A stretch of DNA of 48,232 nt from a virus: IMG/VR virus record IMGVR_UViG_3300035670_000339, positions 1-48,232 of that record, one strand, 5' to 3'. The notes under the pieces were generated by a model that saw nothing but the letters and a program-made list of their open reading frames with translations, was not told the origin of the DNA and ran no database searches. The position numbers were made by a program, and so were the translations under genes. This document shows positions 14,068-22,716 of the stretch, one piece after another; within the stretch, counting starts at the first letter, position 1; each line of letters opens with the position of its first letter.

Positions 14068-14265
14068 ATGTGGGATGATAAATTAAAGCAAGCTATTATT
14101 AATATAGTGGCTGAATACGCAAATAATCATAGAGATATGTGGGGAGTCGATGAATATGTTTGGCAAAATGACAAAGCTCAATTAGATGCAATTAATTTGT
14201 TCAATGAGTTAATTTTTATGCTGCCATCAGATGAAGAGGAAAGTGAGGAAATGGAAGATGAGTGA
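14068..14265 (+). CDS. Unrecognised acidic early protein
   Basis: The 65-residue product starts MWDDKLKQAIINIVAEYANN and ends in a run of Glu/Asp (SDEEESEEMEDE). GCGAGGGA lies before ATG 14068, directly after the previous stop. No family is recognised. Confidence 0.55.
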   Translation: MWDDKLKQAIINIVAEYANNHRDMWGVDEYVWQNDKAQLDAINLFNELIFMLPSDEEESEEMEDE

Positions 14266-14479
14266 CTTTTGGGCAGGATTTATAATGTGTTTTATCTGGT
14301 GGATGACTCATTCATTCGTCAAAAGATTTATGCAACATGAGGTATGGGTAGACAAATATGAGCTTCAAAGGCTATATGCTAAAGAGCAAGAGTTTAAGTC
14401 CGAGTTGTGGAAAGTGCCATATTTATTAGAAAATGCGATAAAAGTTAAATATAAAAATGAGAGCGAGGCGGGAGAATGA
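14258..14479 (+). CDS. Small membrane-associated protein
   Basis: The 73-residue product starts MSDFWAGFIMCFIWWMTHSF, with one Trp-rich hydrophobic helix at residues 3-20, then a charged helical region. ATG 14258 follows GTGAGGAA and overlaps the upstream stop by 8 bases. No family is recognised. Confidence 0.5.
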   Translation: MSDFWAGFIMCFIWWMTHSFVKRFMQHEVWVDKYELQRLYAKEQEFKSELWKVPYLLENAIKVKYKNESEAGE

Positions 14480-14835
14480 GTGAGATAAGCCCAAGACCGT
14501 GGTATATTTCGGGAATTTATGTAAAATGTAATGATAATAAAGTTGTTATGAGATTAAACGCTGACATATCAGTTGAAAACTTGCGTCACATATTGAAATG
14601 CGTAAACGCATACGACAGCCTTGTTGCAGAGAATGAACAGCTACGTGAGCAATTTGAGGTTCGTATCAGAGATAGTATCGTTGCAAAAACTTTTTTAGCC
14701 ATGTCGGAAGATATAGAACAGCTACGGCAAGCGTTGCGGAAGTGTAATTATAGTTTCGATATATGCCCATTTTGCAAGGAATATATACACGCAGACGACT
14801 GCGAATATATTAAGCTGATAGGAGGCGAGGGATGA
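14476..14835 (+). CDS. Unrecognised protein with C-terminal cysteine pair
   Basis: The 119-residue product starts MSEISPRPWYISGIYVKCND, has a coiled-coil-like middle (YDSLVAENEQLREQFEVRIR) and ends with CNYSFDICPFCKEYIHADDC, a plausible small zinc site. Related small proteins are common in Clostridia phages, but I cannot assign a function. The start overlaps the previous stop (ATGA). Confidence 0.6.
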   Translation: MSEISPRPWYISGIYVKCNDNKVVMRLNADISVENLRHILKCVNAYDSLVAENEQLREQFEVRIRDSIVAKTFLAMSEDIEQLRQALRKCNYSFDICPFCKEYIHADDCEYIKLIGGEG

Positions 14836-15017
14836 TGAAGTTGATTAAATATATCGACAGCGACAAACCTTTGCTAATGGAGTATACGACCATTAAGGGA
14901 ATGCCAGATATTGGCGGTGATGTAAAAGAATTTATGAGAGACTTAAAGATAATTATGGAAAAGCATAATATATTATCAATATCATGTAACTGCGAGGAGG
15001 ACGAAGATGATGCATGA
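14832..15017 (+). CDS. Unrecognised acidic small protein
   Basis: The 61-residue product starts MMKLIKYIDSDKPLLMEYTT and ends CNCEEDEDDA. GGAGGCGAGG precedes ATG 14832; the next codon, ATG 14835, is equally possible. It overlaps neighbours at both ends. Confidence 0.5.
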   Translation: MMKLIKYIDSDKPLLMEYTTIKGMPDIGGDVKEFMRDLKIIMEKHNILSISCNCEEDEDDA

Positions 15018-15189
15018 ATATAACGATGTAACATGCCGGACACACACTTGTACAACGTGTAAAAATGTTAACAATGGCGTAAACGATATGCCTTGCATGG
15101 ATTGTCGGCATGGTATGTGCTATTACAAATTTGAAGTCGAGGAAGTGTTGACACAGAGGCTTAGAGAGGAGAATGGCGAGGATGAATGA
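15007..15189 (+). CDS. Cysteine-rich zinc-finger-like small protein
   Basis: The 60-residue product has CRTHTCTTCKNV, then MPCMDCRHGMCYYKF, with seven cysteines arranged mainly in CxxC pairs, a likely zinc-binding fold. GAGGAGG precedes ATG 15007. It may bind nucleic acid or protein; no family is recognised. Confidence 0.6.
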   Translation: MMHEYNDVTCRTHTCTTCKNVNNGVNDMPCMDCRHGMCYYKFEVEEVLTQRLREENGEDE

Positions 15190-15391
15190 AACGATTGAGC
15201 GTTTGAAATATTATAGATATTTTTGCGAGAAAACAATTGACGTTGAAGCCTTTGACACCGCAATAAAAGCGTTGGAGTTGTTGCCAGAGCTGGTGGAAAC
15301 GTTGGAACAGACAAGTAAATGGGCTTACGATGACTCTGCACATATAGCAACTGAATTAATACAAAGAGCAAAGGAGCTGATGGGTGAATGA
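15182..15391 (+). CDS. Unrecognised helical small protein
   Basis: The 69-residue product starts MNETIERLKYYRYFCEKTID and is helical throughout (AFDTAIKALELLPELVETLE). ATG 15182 gives about 10-base spacing to GAGGAG; ATG 15173 is the alternative. It overlaps the previous gene by 8 bases. Confidence 0.5.
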   Translation: MNETIERLKYYRYFCEKTIDVEAFDTAIKALELLPELVETLEQTSKWAYDDSAHIATELIQRAKELMGE

Positions 15392-15603
15392 ACATTTACA
15401 AAGATAATTGGGAATTATTAAGAGAATATATAGTTTTAAGAGTCGAAAAATTAAATCTTATAAAAAATTCTGGATATGCAGATAATTCAAGAATAGACTT
15501 AGCTCTTAATAAATTCGAGGAAGTATTAGAAATCATGCATAAGATGGAAAAAGAAAGTAATATGGCAATAGAGTTTTTTAAAGAAAGCGGGGCTAAACAA
15601 TGA
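15388..15603 (+). CDS. Unrecognised helical small protein
   Basis: The 71-residue product starts MNIYKDNWELLREYIVLRVE and ends FFKESGAKQ. It has ATGA overlaps with both neighbours, indicating translational coupling. No family is recognised. Confidence 0.5.
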   Translation: MNIYKDNWELLREYIVLRVEKLNLIKNSGYADNSRIDLALNKFEEVLEIMHKMEKESNMAIEFFKESGAKQ

Positions 15604-15833
15604 AAATAGGAACATCTATTTTATCAAATAAAATTTATTGCGGACAAACCAGAAAGCAAAAAGACGGGCTAGAAATATGGATAAAAAAAGAAGATATTAC
15701 AGAACAGGCAGTAAAGGCAGTTTTTGAATATATGTATAACAAAGCTGAAGAAACAGGAGTATACAATGTAAGCATTGAAGGATATGGAATTATGCAGTTT
15801 GAAAGATACAATGCAAAGGAGGCTAAACAATGA
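15600..15833 (+). CDS. Unrecognised small protein
   Basis: The 77-residue product starts MKIGTSILSNKIYCGQTRKQ and contains DITEQAVKAVFEYMYNKAEE. It is coupled by ATGA to both neighbours. No family is recognised. Confidence 0.5.
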   Translation: MKIGTSILSNKIYCGQTRKQKDGLEIWIKKEDITEQAVKAVFEYMYNKAEETGVYNVSIEGYGIMQFERYNAKEAKQ

Positions 15834-16147
15834 ACTGTACAGGATGTAACGCTTGCAGAACTAACGGTGGACATTGCAAATATGAGGACTTCGATATAGT
15901 TTTATCTGGCGATAGCAAGCCAATAAAATATATCACGCTACCACAGGAGCAATATGATGAAATGCAGGATAAGCTTAAGAGGTTTGAGGCTGATGAATAC
16001 CTAGATATGCCTGTTATTATGAGGGACAAGCGAGAGTTGATATGCGTGGATAAGGAAGAGTATGAGAGTATGAAGGATAAGATAAGACGGCTTGAGGAAG
16101 ACATTAGGAGACTCAGGATAAGTCTACTAAATAGCGGAATAATTTAA
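15830..16147 (+). CDS. Protein with N-terminal cysteine cluster and coiled coil
   Basis: The 105-residue product starts MNCTGCNACRTNGGHCKYED, with four cysteines resembling a metal-binding or Fe-S-like cluster. A coiled coil follows (YESMKDKIRRLEEDIRRLRI). AAAGGAGG precedes ATG 15830. It may be a small zinc-binding regulator; the function is unknown. Confidence 0.55.
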   Translation: MNCTGCNACRTNGGHCKYEDFDIVLSGDSKPIKYITLPQEQYDEMQDKLKRFEADEYLDMPVIMRDKRELICVDKEEYESMKDKIRRLEEDIRRLRISLLNSGII

Positions 16148-16162
16148 TATGGAGGAATACAT

Positions 16163-16270
16163 ATGCTTGAATTAATATTTAACTTTTTTGCACTTGTAGG
16201 AGCATTGGCGGTTGTTGCTATATCAGCCGCTATTATTTATGCTAAATTTAGTTATGATGAAGAAGATTAA
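16163..16270 (+). CDS. 35-residue membrane peptide
   Basis: ATG 16163 follows TGGAGGA and encodes MLELIFNFFALVGALAVVAI followed by SAAIIYAKFSYDEED. It has one hydrophobic helix and an acidic tail. It is the penultimate gene of the early operon. No family is recognised; it is far from the holin on the other strand. Confidence 0.5.
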   Translation: MLELIFNFFALVGALAVVAISAAIIYAKFSYDEED

Positions 16271-16290
16271 TTTATAACAGGGGTGATAAA

Positions 16291-16836
16291 ATGGGTTCAC
16301 GCTTTGAAAACATTGAAGTACTATTAAGGCAATATCGAGAGAATAAATCCGACTATGAAATATGCTTAAAAGAACTAATGAGGCTTGAGCAACAGCTTAT
16401 TTTACACGAAAAAGGCAAGGTTGAATCTAAAGACGAGATTATAGAAGGACTTTGTAACCATGCACCTATTTTATCAGCTATTCCAAAAAGTATAACAAAC
16501 AAATTTTCTTCTATGACGGAAGATGCTGTAATGAACTATAGATATTATTTACAGCCTTCTTTGCTTGAGATAACCGCTATTAACGAAACTATCAAGCAAA
16601 AATCAAGGTTATTAATGCAATATCATCAGCAGATTGAGCTTGTAGAAGACTTATTATCGGCATTAAACGACCAGGAACGCTTTATAGTTGAAACTATCTA
16701 CATAAAAGGATTTAATCAAAGACAATCTATGCAGATGTTTAATGCTGAGCTTCCACAGTGCTTTATCCAAAACAAAGAAACATTTATACATAAAAAGTTT
16801 AAAGCTTTAGCAAAAATGATGAAACGCTTAAAATAA
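16291..16836 (+). CDS. ArpU/RinA-like late transcription regulator
   Basis: The 181-residue product has a helical coiled-coil body and a C-terminal sigma-region-4-like segment, ALNDQERFIVETIYIKGFNQ, then HKKFKALAKMMKRLK. This layout and its position as last early gene fit the ArpU-type phage regulators that switch on late genes. The target would be a promoter near 48000 on the other strand (inference). AACAGGGGTGA precedes ATG 16291. Confidence 0.65.
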   Translation: MGSRFENIEVLLRQYRENKSDYEICLKELMRLEQQLILHEKGKVESKDEIIEGLCNHAPILSAIPKSITNKFSSMTEDAVMNYRYYLQPSLLEITAINETIKQKSRLLMQYHQQIELVEDLLSALNDQERFIVETIYIKGFNQRQSMQMFNAELPQCFIQNKETFIHKKFKALAKMMKRLK

Positions 16837-16840
16837 AGAG

Positions 16841-16862
16841 AGAGGGGGAATAATCCCCCTCT
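16841..16862. terminator. Bidirectional terminator between early and late operons
   Basis: AGAGGGGGA (16841-16849) pairs perfectly with TCCCCCTCT (16854-16862) across ATAA. It lies between two converging stops (16836 forward, 16865 reverse). The T-rich tract (CTCTTTATTTT) is on the reverse strand side, so it works best for the late operon. Confidence 0.85.
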
Positions 16863-16864
16863 AG

Positions 16865-17473
16865 TTACATCCCACCCTTGCTAGAATATATATAGTTTGC
16901 CATAAGCTCAATCAATCTCCTAACATACTTGTCCTGATGATTAAGCCAATAGTTAGGCGAGTTAAGGCTTAAAGCCTTTACAACAGTATCTACACAGTTT
17001 TTGTAGATATTATCAAGCATTTCAGAATCATCTTTCATCCCTTCAAAGATAATTCGATTATCGAAGTTCTCTCCTGGACAACGTGTGCTATTAACATCCA
17101 TATGCCTTACAACTCTTATACCCGGATAAAGTTTCCGGCAATATCTCGCAAGCCATATCCCGGCTTGAACCTGTTCTTCCGTCATACGCTCATTATCGAA
17201 GTCACCCTCGAAGCAACAACTCAAACTATTATCGTTGTACCCTATTGCATCAGCATCAGCGGCATCAATAGGTCTTCCTTCAAATATCTTTCCAGCCTTA
17301 TTGATAAAGAAGTTGTATGCGAAGCCTATCCATCCACGATTATTGACATGGTCTAAGTGAATGTCATATATGCTACAATTCTTCCACTGAGCATGATGAA
17401 AGATTAGCCACAGCGTGCTTGTACGCTTCTTTAACTCACCATTCCACTTTAGATTAGCCTTGTTAATTTCCAT
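16865..17473 (-). CDS. Endolysin: N-acetylmuramoyl-L-alanine amidase (Amidase_2/PGRP fold)
   Basis: The 202-residue enzyme cleaves the bond between muramic acid and the stem peptide. Zinc ligands are visible in LWLIFHHAQW (His26/27) and VVRHMDVNSTRCPGENF (His124, Cys132). The fold signatures WIGFAYNFFINKAGKIFEGR and CCFEGDF are present. The last 60 residues may be a short cell-wall-targeting region, but no repeat is seen. It is the last gene of the late operon and overlaps the holin gene by 11 bases. Confidence 0.9.
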   Translation of the reverse strand: MEINKANLKWNGELKKRTSTLWLIFHHAQWKNCSIYDIHLDHVNNRGWIGFAYNFFINKAGKIFEGRPIDAADADAIGYNDNSLSCCFEGDFDNERMTEEQVQAGIWLARYCRKLYPGIRVVRHMDVNSTRCPGENFDNRIIFEGMKDDSEMLDNIYKNCVDTVVKALSLNSPNYWLNHQDKYVRRLIELMANYIYSSKGGM

Positions 17474-17738
17474 CCGGCTTCACCTCCGGCTTTTTATCCG
17501 CATTTTGACAGAATCTTTCCACACACTCAAGGCGATTGTTCATGCTTGACATGCTATCGTCAATCCTATCAAGCGTATCGGTAACCTTGTCCAGATGTTC
17601 CATCAAAGCTTTTTCTCTAGCCTGAGAATCCTCACGCATATCTGCGTAAAGCTTAGTTATAGCCTTGTAAGCTATGTATAGCACTACTGCACTTATGCCG
17701 CCCTGGGTGAATAATTGCTGAATTAAGGTGATATCCAT
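17463..17738 (-). CDS. BhlA/UviB-like holin
   Basis: The 91-residue product has one N-terminal membrane helix (QGGISAVVLYIAYKAI, about 12-28) and a charged coiled coil with RIDDSMSSMNNRLECVERFC. This is the layout of the BhlA/UviB holin family. It would permeabilise the membrane for release or activation of the downstream amidase. AGGAGG precedes ATG 17738. Confidence 0.75.
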   Translation of the reverse strand: MDITLIQQLFTQGGISAVVLYIAYKAITKLYADMREDSQAREKALMEHLDKVTDTLDRIDDSMSSMNNRLECVERFCQNADKKPEVKPDGN

Positions 17739-17742
17739 AACA

Positions 17743-20700
17743 TTATCCTCCTATTATCTTTTTATTTGAATTATCAGGAATCTTAATCGGATTTGGTTTA
17801 CGCTTTTTCTTAGCATCTTTCAATCCCATTTCTTTCATCAGAATATCATCAGCATAATCTTTGCTATCTCTTATTATTTTTTGCAATGCCGATACCTTTT
17901 GAGTGTCATCAATTCTAGGATTACTATATTGCTTTGAAGCCATTACCTGTTTCATTGTATATTCAGCATACTTGCCCATTAGCTCCTGATATCTTACATA
18001 TTGCTCGGAGGATAAAGGATATTTTTCCCCATTTACAGTAATTTCTTTTTCTGCAATATTAGGAAACACATTTTTTCCTGTTTTTTCATATACCCTTATT
18101 ATTTCCTTCTGAACTTCATTAGGCTTAAAGTCTCTAAGATTTCCCGGATTAAACATATTATTAAAGACATTCCTTATTGCTCCTGATACCGTAGAATTAT
18201 CCTCACGTTTTATTTCATTACCAAAGACATCCTTTTTAGCCGGCAAAGTTTTTGAAGCAAAGGGAATATTCTTTATAATATTGTTTAATCTTTGCTTATA
18301 AGTGCTTGAATCATATATTTCTCGTTCGGTAGTATCTACTATTCGTGCTATTTGTTTTTCTGCTGTAGGAGTTGTTAAACCTAATGCGGTTTCTGTAATA
18401 GTTTTACCAATAGAAGCCGCAGGAGAATAACCGGTTAATAAATTCATAGCCCCTTGCAAGAAAGATTGCTTAAACATAGTATTTAATCCTGCACCCGTAC
18501 CGGCAGAAATCTTTCCAAGTAAATCTTCCTTGCTCTTTCCTGCCTTGTAAGCATCTGCACCCATAGCTAATAATCCCGATGTTGGTTGAGCCCAATCAAA
18601 AGTTAAAGTTTTGTTACCAAGTTTAATAGAATATGGTGTTTTACCCATAGAATTATAAAATGACCTTGCATCTGCATTTTTATCAGGACCACCTTCTATA
18701 ATTCCTTTTTTAGCAAAAGCATAGCCTAAAGCAATCAATCCACCCCCGGTAAATGTCCTTGCCATCCTATCAACAAATAACTTTTGGTTAAATTCGGCAC
18801 CTTTTAATGTGGTTTTTCCTATCTGAAATAAACCCTTAACCAATCCTCCACCGGAATAATCTATAAGCTTATCTAGTACATTAGCAGGAGTTTGGGTAAA
18901 TGGAATAACCAAATCACCAACAATACCTAAAATATCTCTTGCCCCTGCTGCTTTCTTTGCTAATACACTATCATTCTGAAATACTTTATCAAGAGCAAAT
19001 AACCTAGCTTCTGCCTCTTCAAGTTCCGTTGCCTTGCTAAGTTTACGTATTTTCATTAATTCTTTAATACGGCTATTATAGGCAGCTTCGTAGAATGGTC
19101 TATCACCTAATTGCAAAGATTTCCTTACAAAATCATCGATAGAATTTATCCATTTAGTATCAAATGTTCTACCTTGAGGTAGCTCAAGCTGTCCTCTTGT
19201 AGGCGAAGTATCAACTCCATATTTAATATCTAAAAGCCAATCTCTAAAACCTTTCTTTGCACCTTCAGCTTGCCAACCTAGCTTTTCATATAAGGTTTTA
19301 CCTCCTAAAGTAGTTCTTTCACTTTTCATTACTGCACTTGTTATTTTATCTATAACAAAACCCGGAACATCCTTAACATTTTCAGCAGTATTAAGAATTA
19401 TATTCCCAATAGGATTTCTTGAAAGTAAAGTCTTAGGATTTGTAAGATATACAAGTCTTTGCGTGCCTCTAAACTTTTGTCTTAATGTAACAGGTGATTT
19501 ATCAGCAATTATTTTTTTAACCTGTCCTAATATAAGTCTATAAGCATCACTATTCTTATCCATCTTATTTAGATTATTCATCTTCCTTACAATGGTTTGT
19601 GCTTCTGCTTCCGTAAGTACAGGTAATCCATATTTCTGCTTAATAATATCAGTTACGGCTTCATCACTATAAGCACCAGACTTGATAAGCTTCATAACCT
19701 TCTCAAGCGTTACATTTTGTTTGCCCTTTAGATTAGTTAGGTTATTTAAATACTGTTCTGCTTGCTTCTGAAATCTCTTATCAAATTCTCTAGTAAGCAT
19801 TGCCTCAAAATTCTTTGCTTCATCTCCGGTTAATCCAAATTCCTTAGTAATGTTTTTGATAACATCACCTTTAGCTAAAGGGTCAGAAGTATAATATTTT
19901 TTCATATACTCTTTCATTTTATCAATTTTCTTAGCAAACATTTGTAAATCAATCTTAAGCAATTTATAACCGTCATTGTCTACCATATCGCTTATAATCT
20001 TATCTACTGATTTTTTATAAGCGTCTACAACTGATTTAGCCTCAGACTTTATTTTATTAGACTTTTTGGGATTTGATTTTGCTAAAGCCTCTTCTGCTGC
20101 TTCAACATTTCTTTGAGCTTGCATTAAAGCTTTGCCTGATGAAGGTTCTTTTTGCCATGCCGTATCAGTTCCTTTTAATGCTCTTGCCGATTCTCTTGTT
20201 TTGTTTGCAACAGTCTTAACCCAATCTACAAGTTTTGTAAAGTTACCTGTTTTTATAGCTTCCTTCTCAAGCTCTTTAGTTATTATTGCGGCTTCATGTG
20301 CCTGAACACCTCCGTTTAAAGCATTAGATTCTTTAATTTTATTAACAACAGCATCCATATCCTTCGATACATTGTTTATAGCTTCATCTTGCCATTTAGC
20401 CGAAGATTCTACAGGATAATCAAATAATTCTTCCGGCATAGCATTCTTAGACTCGGGTCTTAAATCTGAGCGTTCAATCGTATTTGTTCTAAATTGTGAA
20501 GTTTTAGTTTTGCTTTGAGCTTGAGTCATAGAAGGATTACTTCTTACTCTTTCCGTAGCCGCAGGAGATATTTCCGAAGCTGTTTCCATTTTGGTAGAGG
20601 CATTAATGTCCTTACCAACACCATTTTTAGCTACATTGGCTCTATTAGCTTCTATTTTAACTTCTGAGGGCTTTAAGGCTTGCGAAGGTGAATTTATATT

Positions 20701-22701
20701 ACCAACACTTTTCGAGGGCATTGTAGGAGATTCTGTAGCGTTGTTTTTTGTTTGAGAAGTAGCTTGAGATTTTTGTTTAGCTATTTCAGCATCAATATCA
20801 ATTTTACCTCTAACATCATTCGGTTTATAATAGTTAACCTTTCCGTTAACTTTTACACCAACTTTACCAAAAGAATTTTGCCCTGTTGCAACACCTTCTC
20901 CATCAGGAGTAATTACTTTTTTACCGCTATAATTGCTTTTTAGATATTTAATCCTATTTGCTAATTCTTTCGGAGTAAGTCCACCTTCAACAGAAACAAG
21001 AGAATCACCTTGAATTAAAGCTCTTTTTTCAGCTGAATATTTCATACCTTCAGCTTTTATTTGCTTTGACTTTAAGTCAGCATCAATTATTTTATTATTC
21101 TTTATTGTATTTATTCTATTTCTATAATTAGTCTCAAGGTCTGCAAGTTTGGTCTTGATTTCGTTATTCACTGTATTAGTTTTATTTTCAGAAGCTATAA
21201 CCGATGATTCTGTAGGATTCTGCTTAGTTCCTTTTATATTTCTCGTTGTATCACCTACAGTTTCTGTCCTAAACTTTTTACTTACATAATAAGGATTATC
21301 TTGTCTAAATGCTTCTTCTTGAGATTGCCTAGAGTTTTCTAATATTTCTTTTGTTTTTCTTTGGGGTGTAAAGTCTTCCATTTTTCTTGGGAATTGTTTT
21401 TTTACTACTGTGGTTGGTTCTAACTTTCTACCTTTTTTGGTTACCATTAGTGTTTCAGGTTTTATAGTATATTTATTTTCTGATAAACTTTTAGTTTTAT
21501 ATGGATTTTTAAATTCAAATGTAGAAGTGGGCATTTCTGAAGCTGCAACTTCTGAAATTGGAGCTTCAGAAATAGGAGCTTCTTTTGGTGCATTTAATAA
21601 TAAAGGTTGAGATTGTTTGGATATGTTTTGATATTTTAAAGGCATATCTGCACCGGTTGTAGTTTTATATGAAGGCATATCAAAACCATTTAAATTTCCC
21701 TCTATACTCCCTCTATATCCACCCAAAATATCGTCAAGACTATTAGTTGTAAATCTATCTAGCAATGGCGTTTGCAATGAACCAAATGGAATAGGTGCTG
21801 AATTAGGAATATTTGTATTAACTTTAGGTGAATCTGAAGATATACCTTTGGAATACATAGCGTTATAAGCATTATCAATATCGCTTAAAGCTTTATTTGT
21901 AGCTTTATTTGAAGCTAATTTATTTAATACGTTGCCACCTTTAATCCCAATAGCAGTTCCTAAACCACCTAATGTTAATCCACCTAATCCATATTCCATA
22001 GCTGTATTAAGTATTTCTTTAGCAGTTTCAGAAGGAGTCATTTTCTCTGCTATACCTTTATTCAAGCCTATTATAGGAGCTAATCCTAATCCTGCCAATC
22101 CTTCTTGAACTCCTACTCTTGCTACTTGTCCGACCGCATCCTTACTGAAATTACCTAGCAATGGAAGCTTGCTAACAACTTTTGAAGCTGCACCAAAAGG
22201 TACAAGGCTTACCACAGCAGTTCCGGCAAATGAAGATTTAGGATTCTCTGCTTGAATCTGCTTATTAGCTTCATACCTTTCGGGCATAGCTAAGGATTCT
22301 CCGGCACCATAAGTTCCAGCAGAAACAGCATTAGCCGCAGATTGCCTGAAAGCTTCCAAAGATTTGCCAAAACTAGGGATTATTTTAGATACAACATCGC
22401 CAAAATCTAATGGGCTACTTGACTGATAAGGCTTATTCTTTATATCGGCTATGCGTTGTTGCCTTGCTTGCTCTTCCTCTCTTTGCTTTTGCAAATCTTC
22501 TCTAGTTTGGCGTTCCATTGCATTAAAGGTTGGAAATGCTATAGATTCTTTCCAAGCTTGAACATCATCTCTAGTTTTGCGTTCAGAGGCATTAAATGCT
22601 GATTGAGCCGTTGCAATATCTTTATTTTGTGCTTCTCTTGCTTTTTGTCTTCTTTGAGCAAATTCTTGTGGGCTTTCTATACCGGCAAATAAATCACGCA
22701 C
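17743..22701 (-). CDS. Giant internal virion / DNA-ejection protein
   Basis: The 1652-residue product is the largest in the genome. The N-terminal region is helical and Gln/Arg-rich, followed by Gly/Ala-rich hydrophobic segments (AGLGLAPIIGLNKG, LGGLTLGGLGTAIGIKGG) that could insert in membranes. The middle is Ser/Thr/Lys-rich and disordered. The segment at about 1080-1500 has QRLVYLTNPKTLLSRNPIGN, NSIDDFVRKSLQLGDRPFYE and VIPFTQTPANVLDKLIDY, resembling internal proteins of podoviruses and large polyvalent-protein-associated domains (recalled, not checked). It is placed where P22-like phages encode injected proteins. GTG 22701 follows GGGGGTG. Confidence 0.6.
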   Translation of the reverse strand: MRDLFAGIESPQEFAQRRQKAREAQNKDIATAQSAFNASERKTRDDVQAWKESIAFPTFNAMERQTREDLQKQREEEQARQQRIADIKNKPYQSSSPLDFGDVVSKIIPSFGKSLEAFRQSAANAVSAGTYGAGESLAMPERYEANKQIQAENPKSSFAGTAVVSLVPFGAASKVVSKLPLLGNFSKDAVGQVARVGVQEGLAGLGLAPIIGLNKGIAEKMTPSETAKEILNTAMEYGLGGLTLGGLGTAIGIKGGNVLNKLASNKATNKALSDIDNAYNAMYSKGISSDSPKVNTNIPNSAPIPFGSLQTPLLDRFTTNSLDDILGGYRGSIEGNLNGFDMPSYKTTTGADMPLKYQNISKQSQPLLLNAPKEAPISEAPISEVAASEMPTSTFEFKNPYKTKSLSENKYTIKPETLMVTKKGRKLEPTTVVKKQFPRKMEDFTPQRKTKEILENSRQSQEEAFRQDNPYYVSKKFRTETVGDTTRNIKGTKQNPTESSVIASENKTNTVNNEIKTKLADLETNYRNRINTIKNNKIIDADLKSKQIKAEGMKYSAEKRALIQGDSLVSVEGGLTPKELANRIKYLKSNYSGKKVITPDGEGVATGQNSFGKVGVKVNGKVNYYKPNDVRGKIDIDAEIAKQKSQATSQTKNNATESPTMPSKSVGNINSPSQALKPSEVKIEANRANVAKNGVGKDINASTKMETASEISPAATERVRSNPSMTQAQSKTKTSQFRTNTIERSDLRPESKNAMPEELFDYPVESSAKWQDEAINNVSKDMDAVVNKIKESNALNGGVQAHEAAIITKELEKEAIKTGNFTKLVDWVKTVANKTRESARALKGTDTAWQKEPSSGKALMQAQRNVEAAEEALAKSNPKKSNKIKSEAKSVVDAYKKSVDKIISDMVDNDGYKLLKIDLQMFAKKIDKMKEYMKKYYTSDPLAKGDVIKNITKEFGLTGDEAKNFEAMLTREFDKRFQKQAEQYLNNLTNLKGKQNVTLEKVMKLIKSGAYSDEAVTDIIKQKYGLPVLTEAEAQTIVRKMNNLNKMDKNSDAYRLILGQVKKIIADKSPVTLRQKFRGTQRLVYLTNPKTLLSRNPIGNIILNTAENVKDVPGFVIDKITSAVMKSERTTLGGKTLYEKLGWQAEGAKKGFRDWLLDIKYGVDTSPTRGQLELPQGRTFDTKWINSIDDFVRKSLQLGDRPFYEAAYNSRIKELMKIRKLSKATELEEAEARLFALDKVFQNDSVLAKKAAGARDILGIVGDLVIPFTQTPANVLDKLIDYSGGGLVKGLFQIGKTTLKGAEFNQKLFVDRMARTFTGGGLIALGYAFAKKGIIEGGPDKNADARSFYNSMGKTPYSIKLGNKTLTFDWAQPTSGLLAMGADAYKAGKSKEDLLGKISAGTGAGLNTMFKQSFLQGAMNLLTGYSPAASIGKTITETALGLTTPTAEKQIARIVDTTEREIYDSSTYKQRLNNIIKNIPFASKTLPAKKDVFGNEIKREDNSTVSGAIRNVFNNMFNPGNLRDFKPNEVQKEIIRVYEKTGKNVFPNIAEKEITVNGEKYPLSSEQYVRYQELMGKYAEYTMKQVMASKQYSNPRIDDTQKVSALQKIIRDSKDYADDILMKEMGLKDAKKKRKPNPIKIPDNSNKKIIGG

Positions 22702-22716
22702 ATAAACACCCCCTTA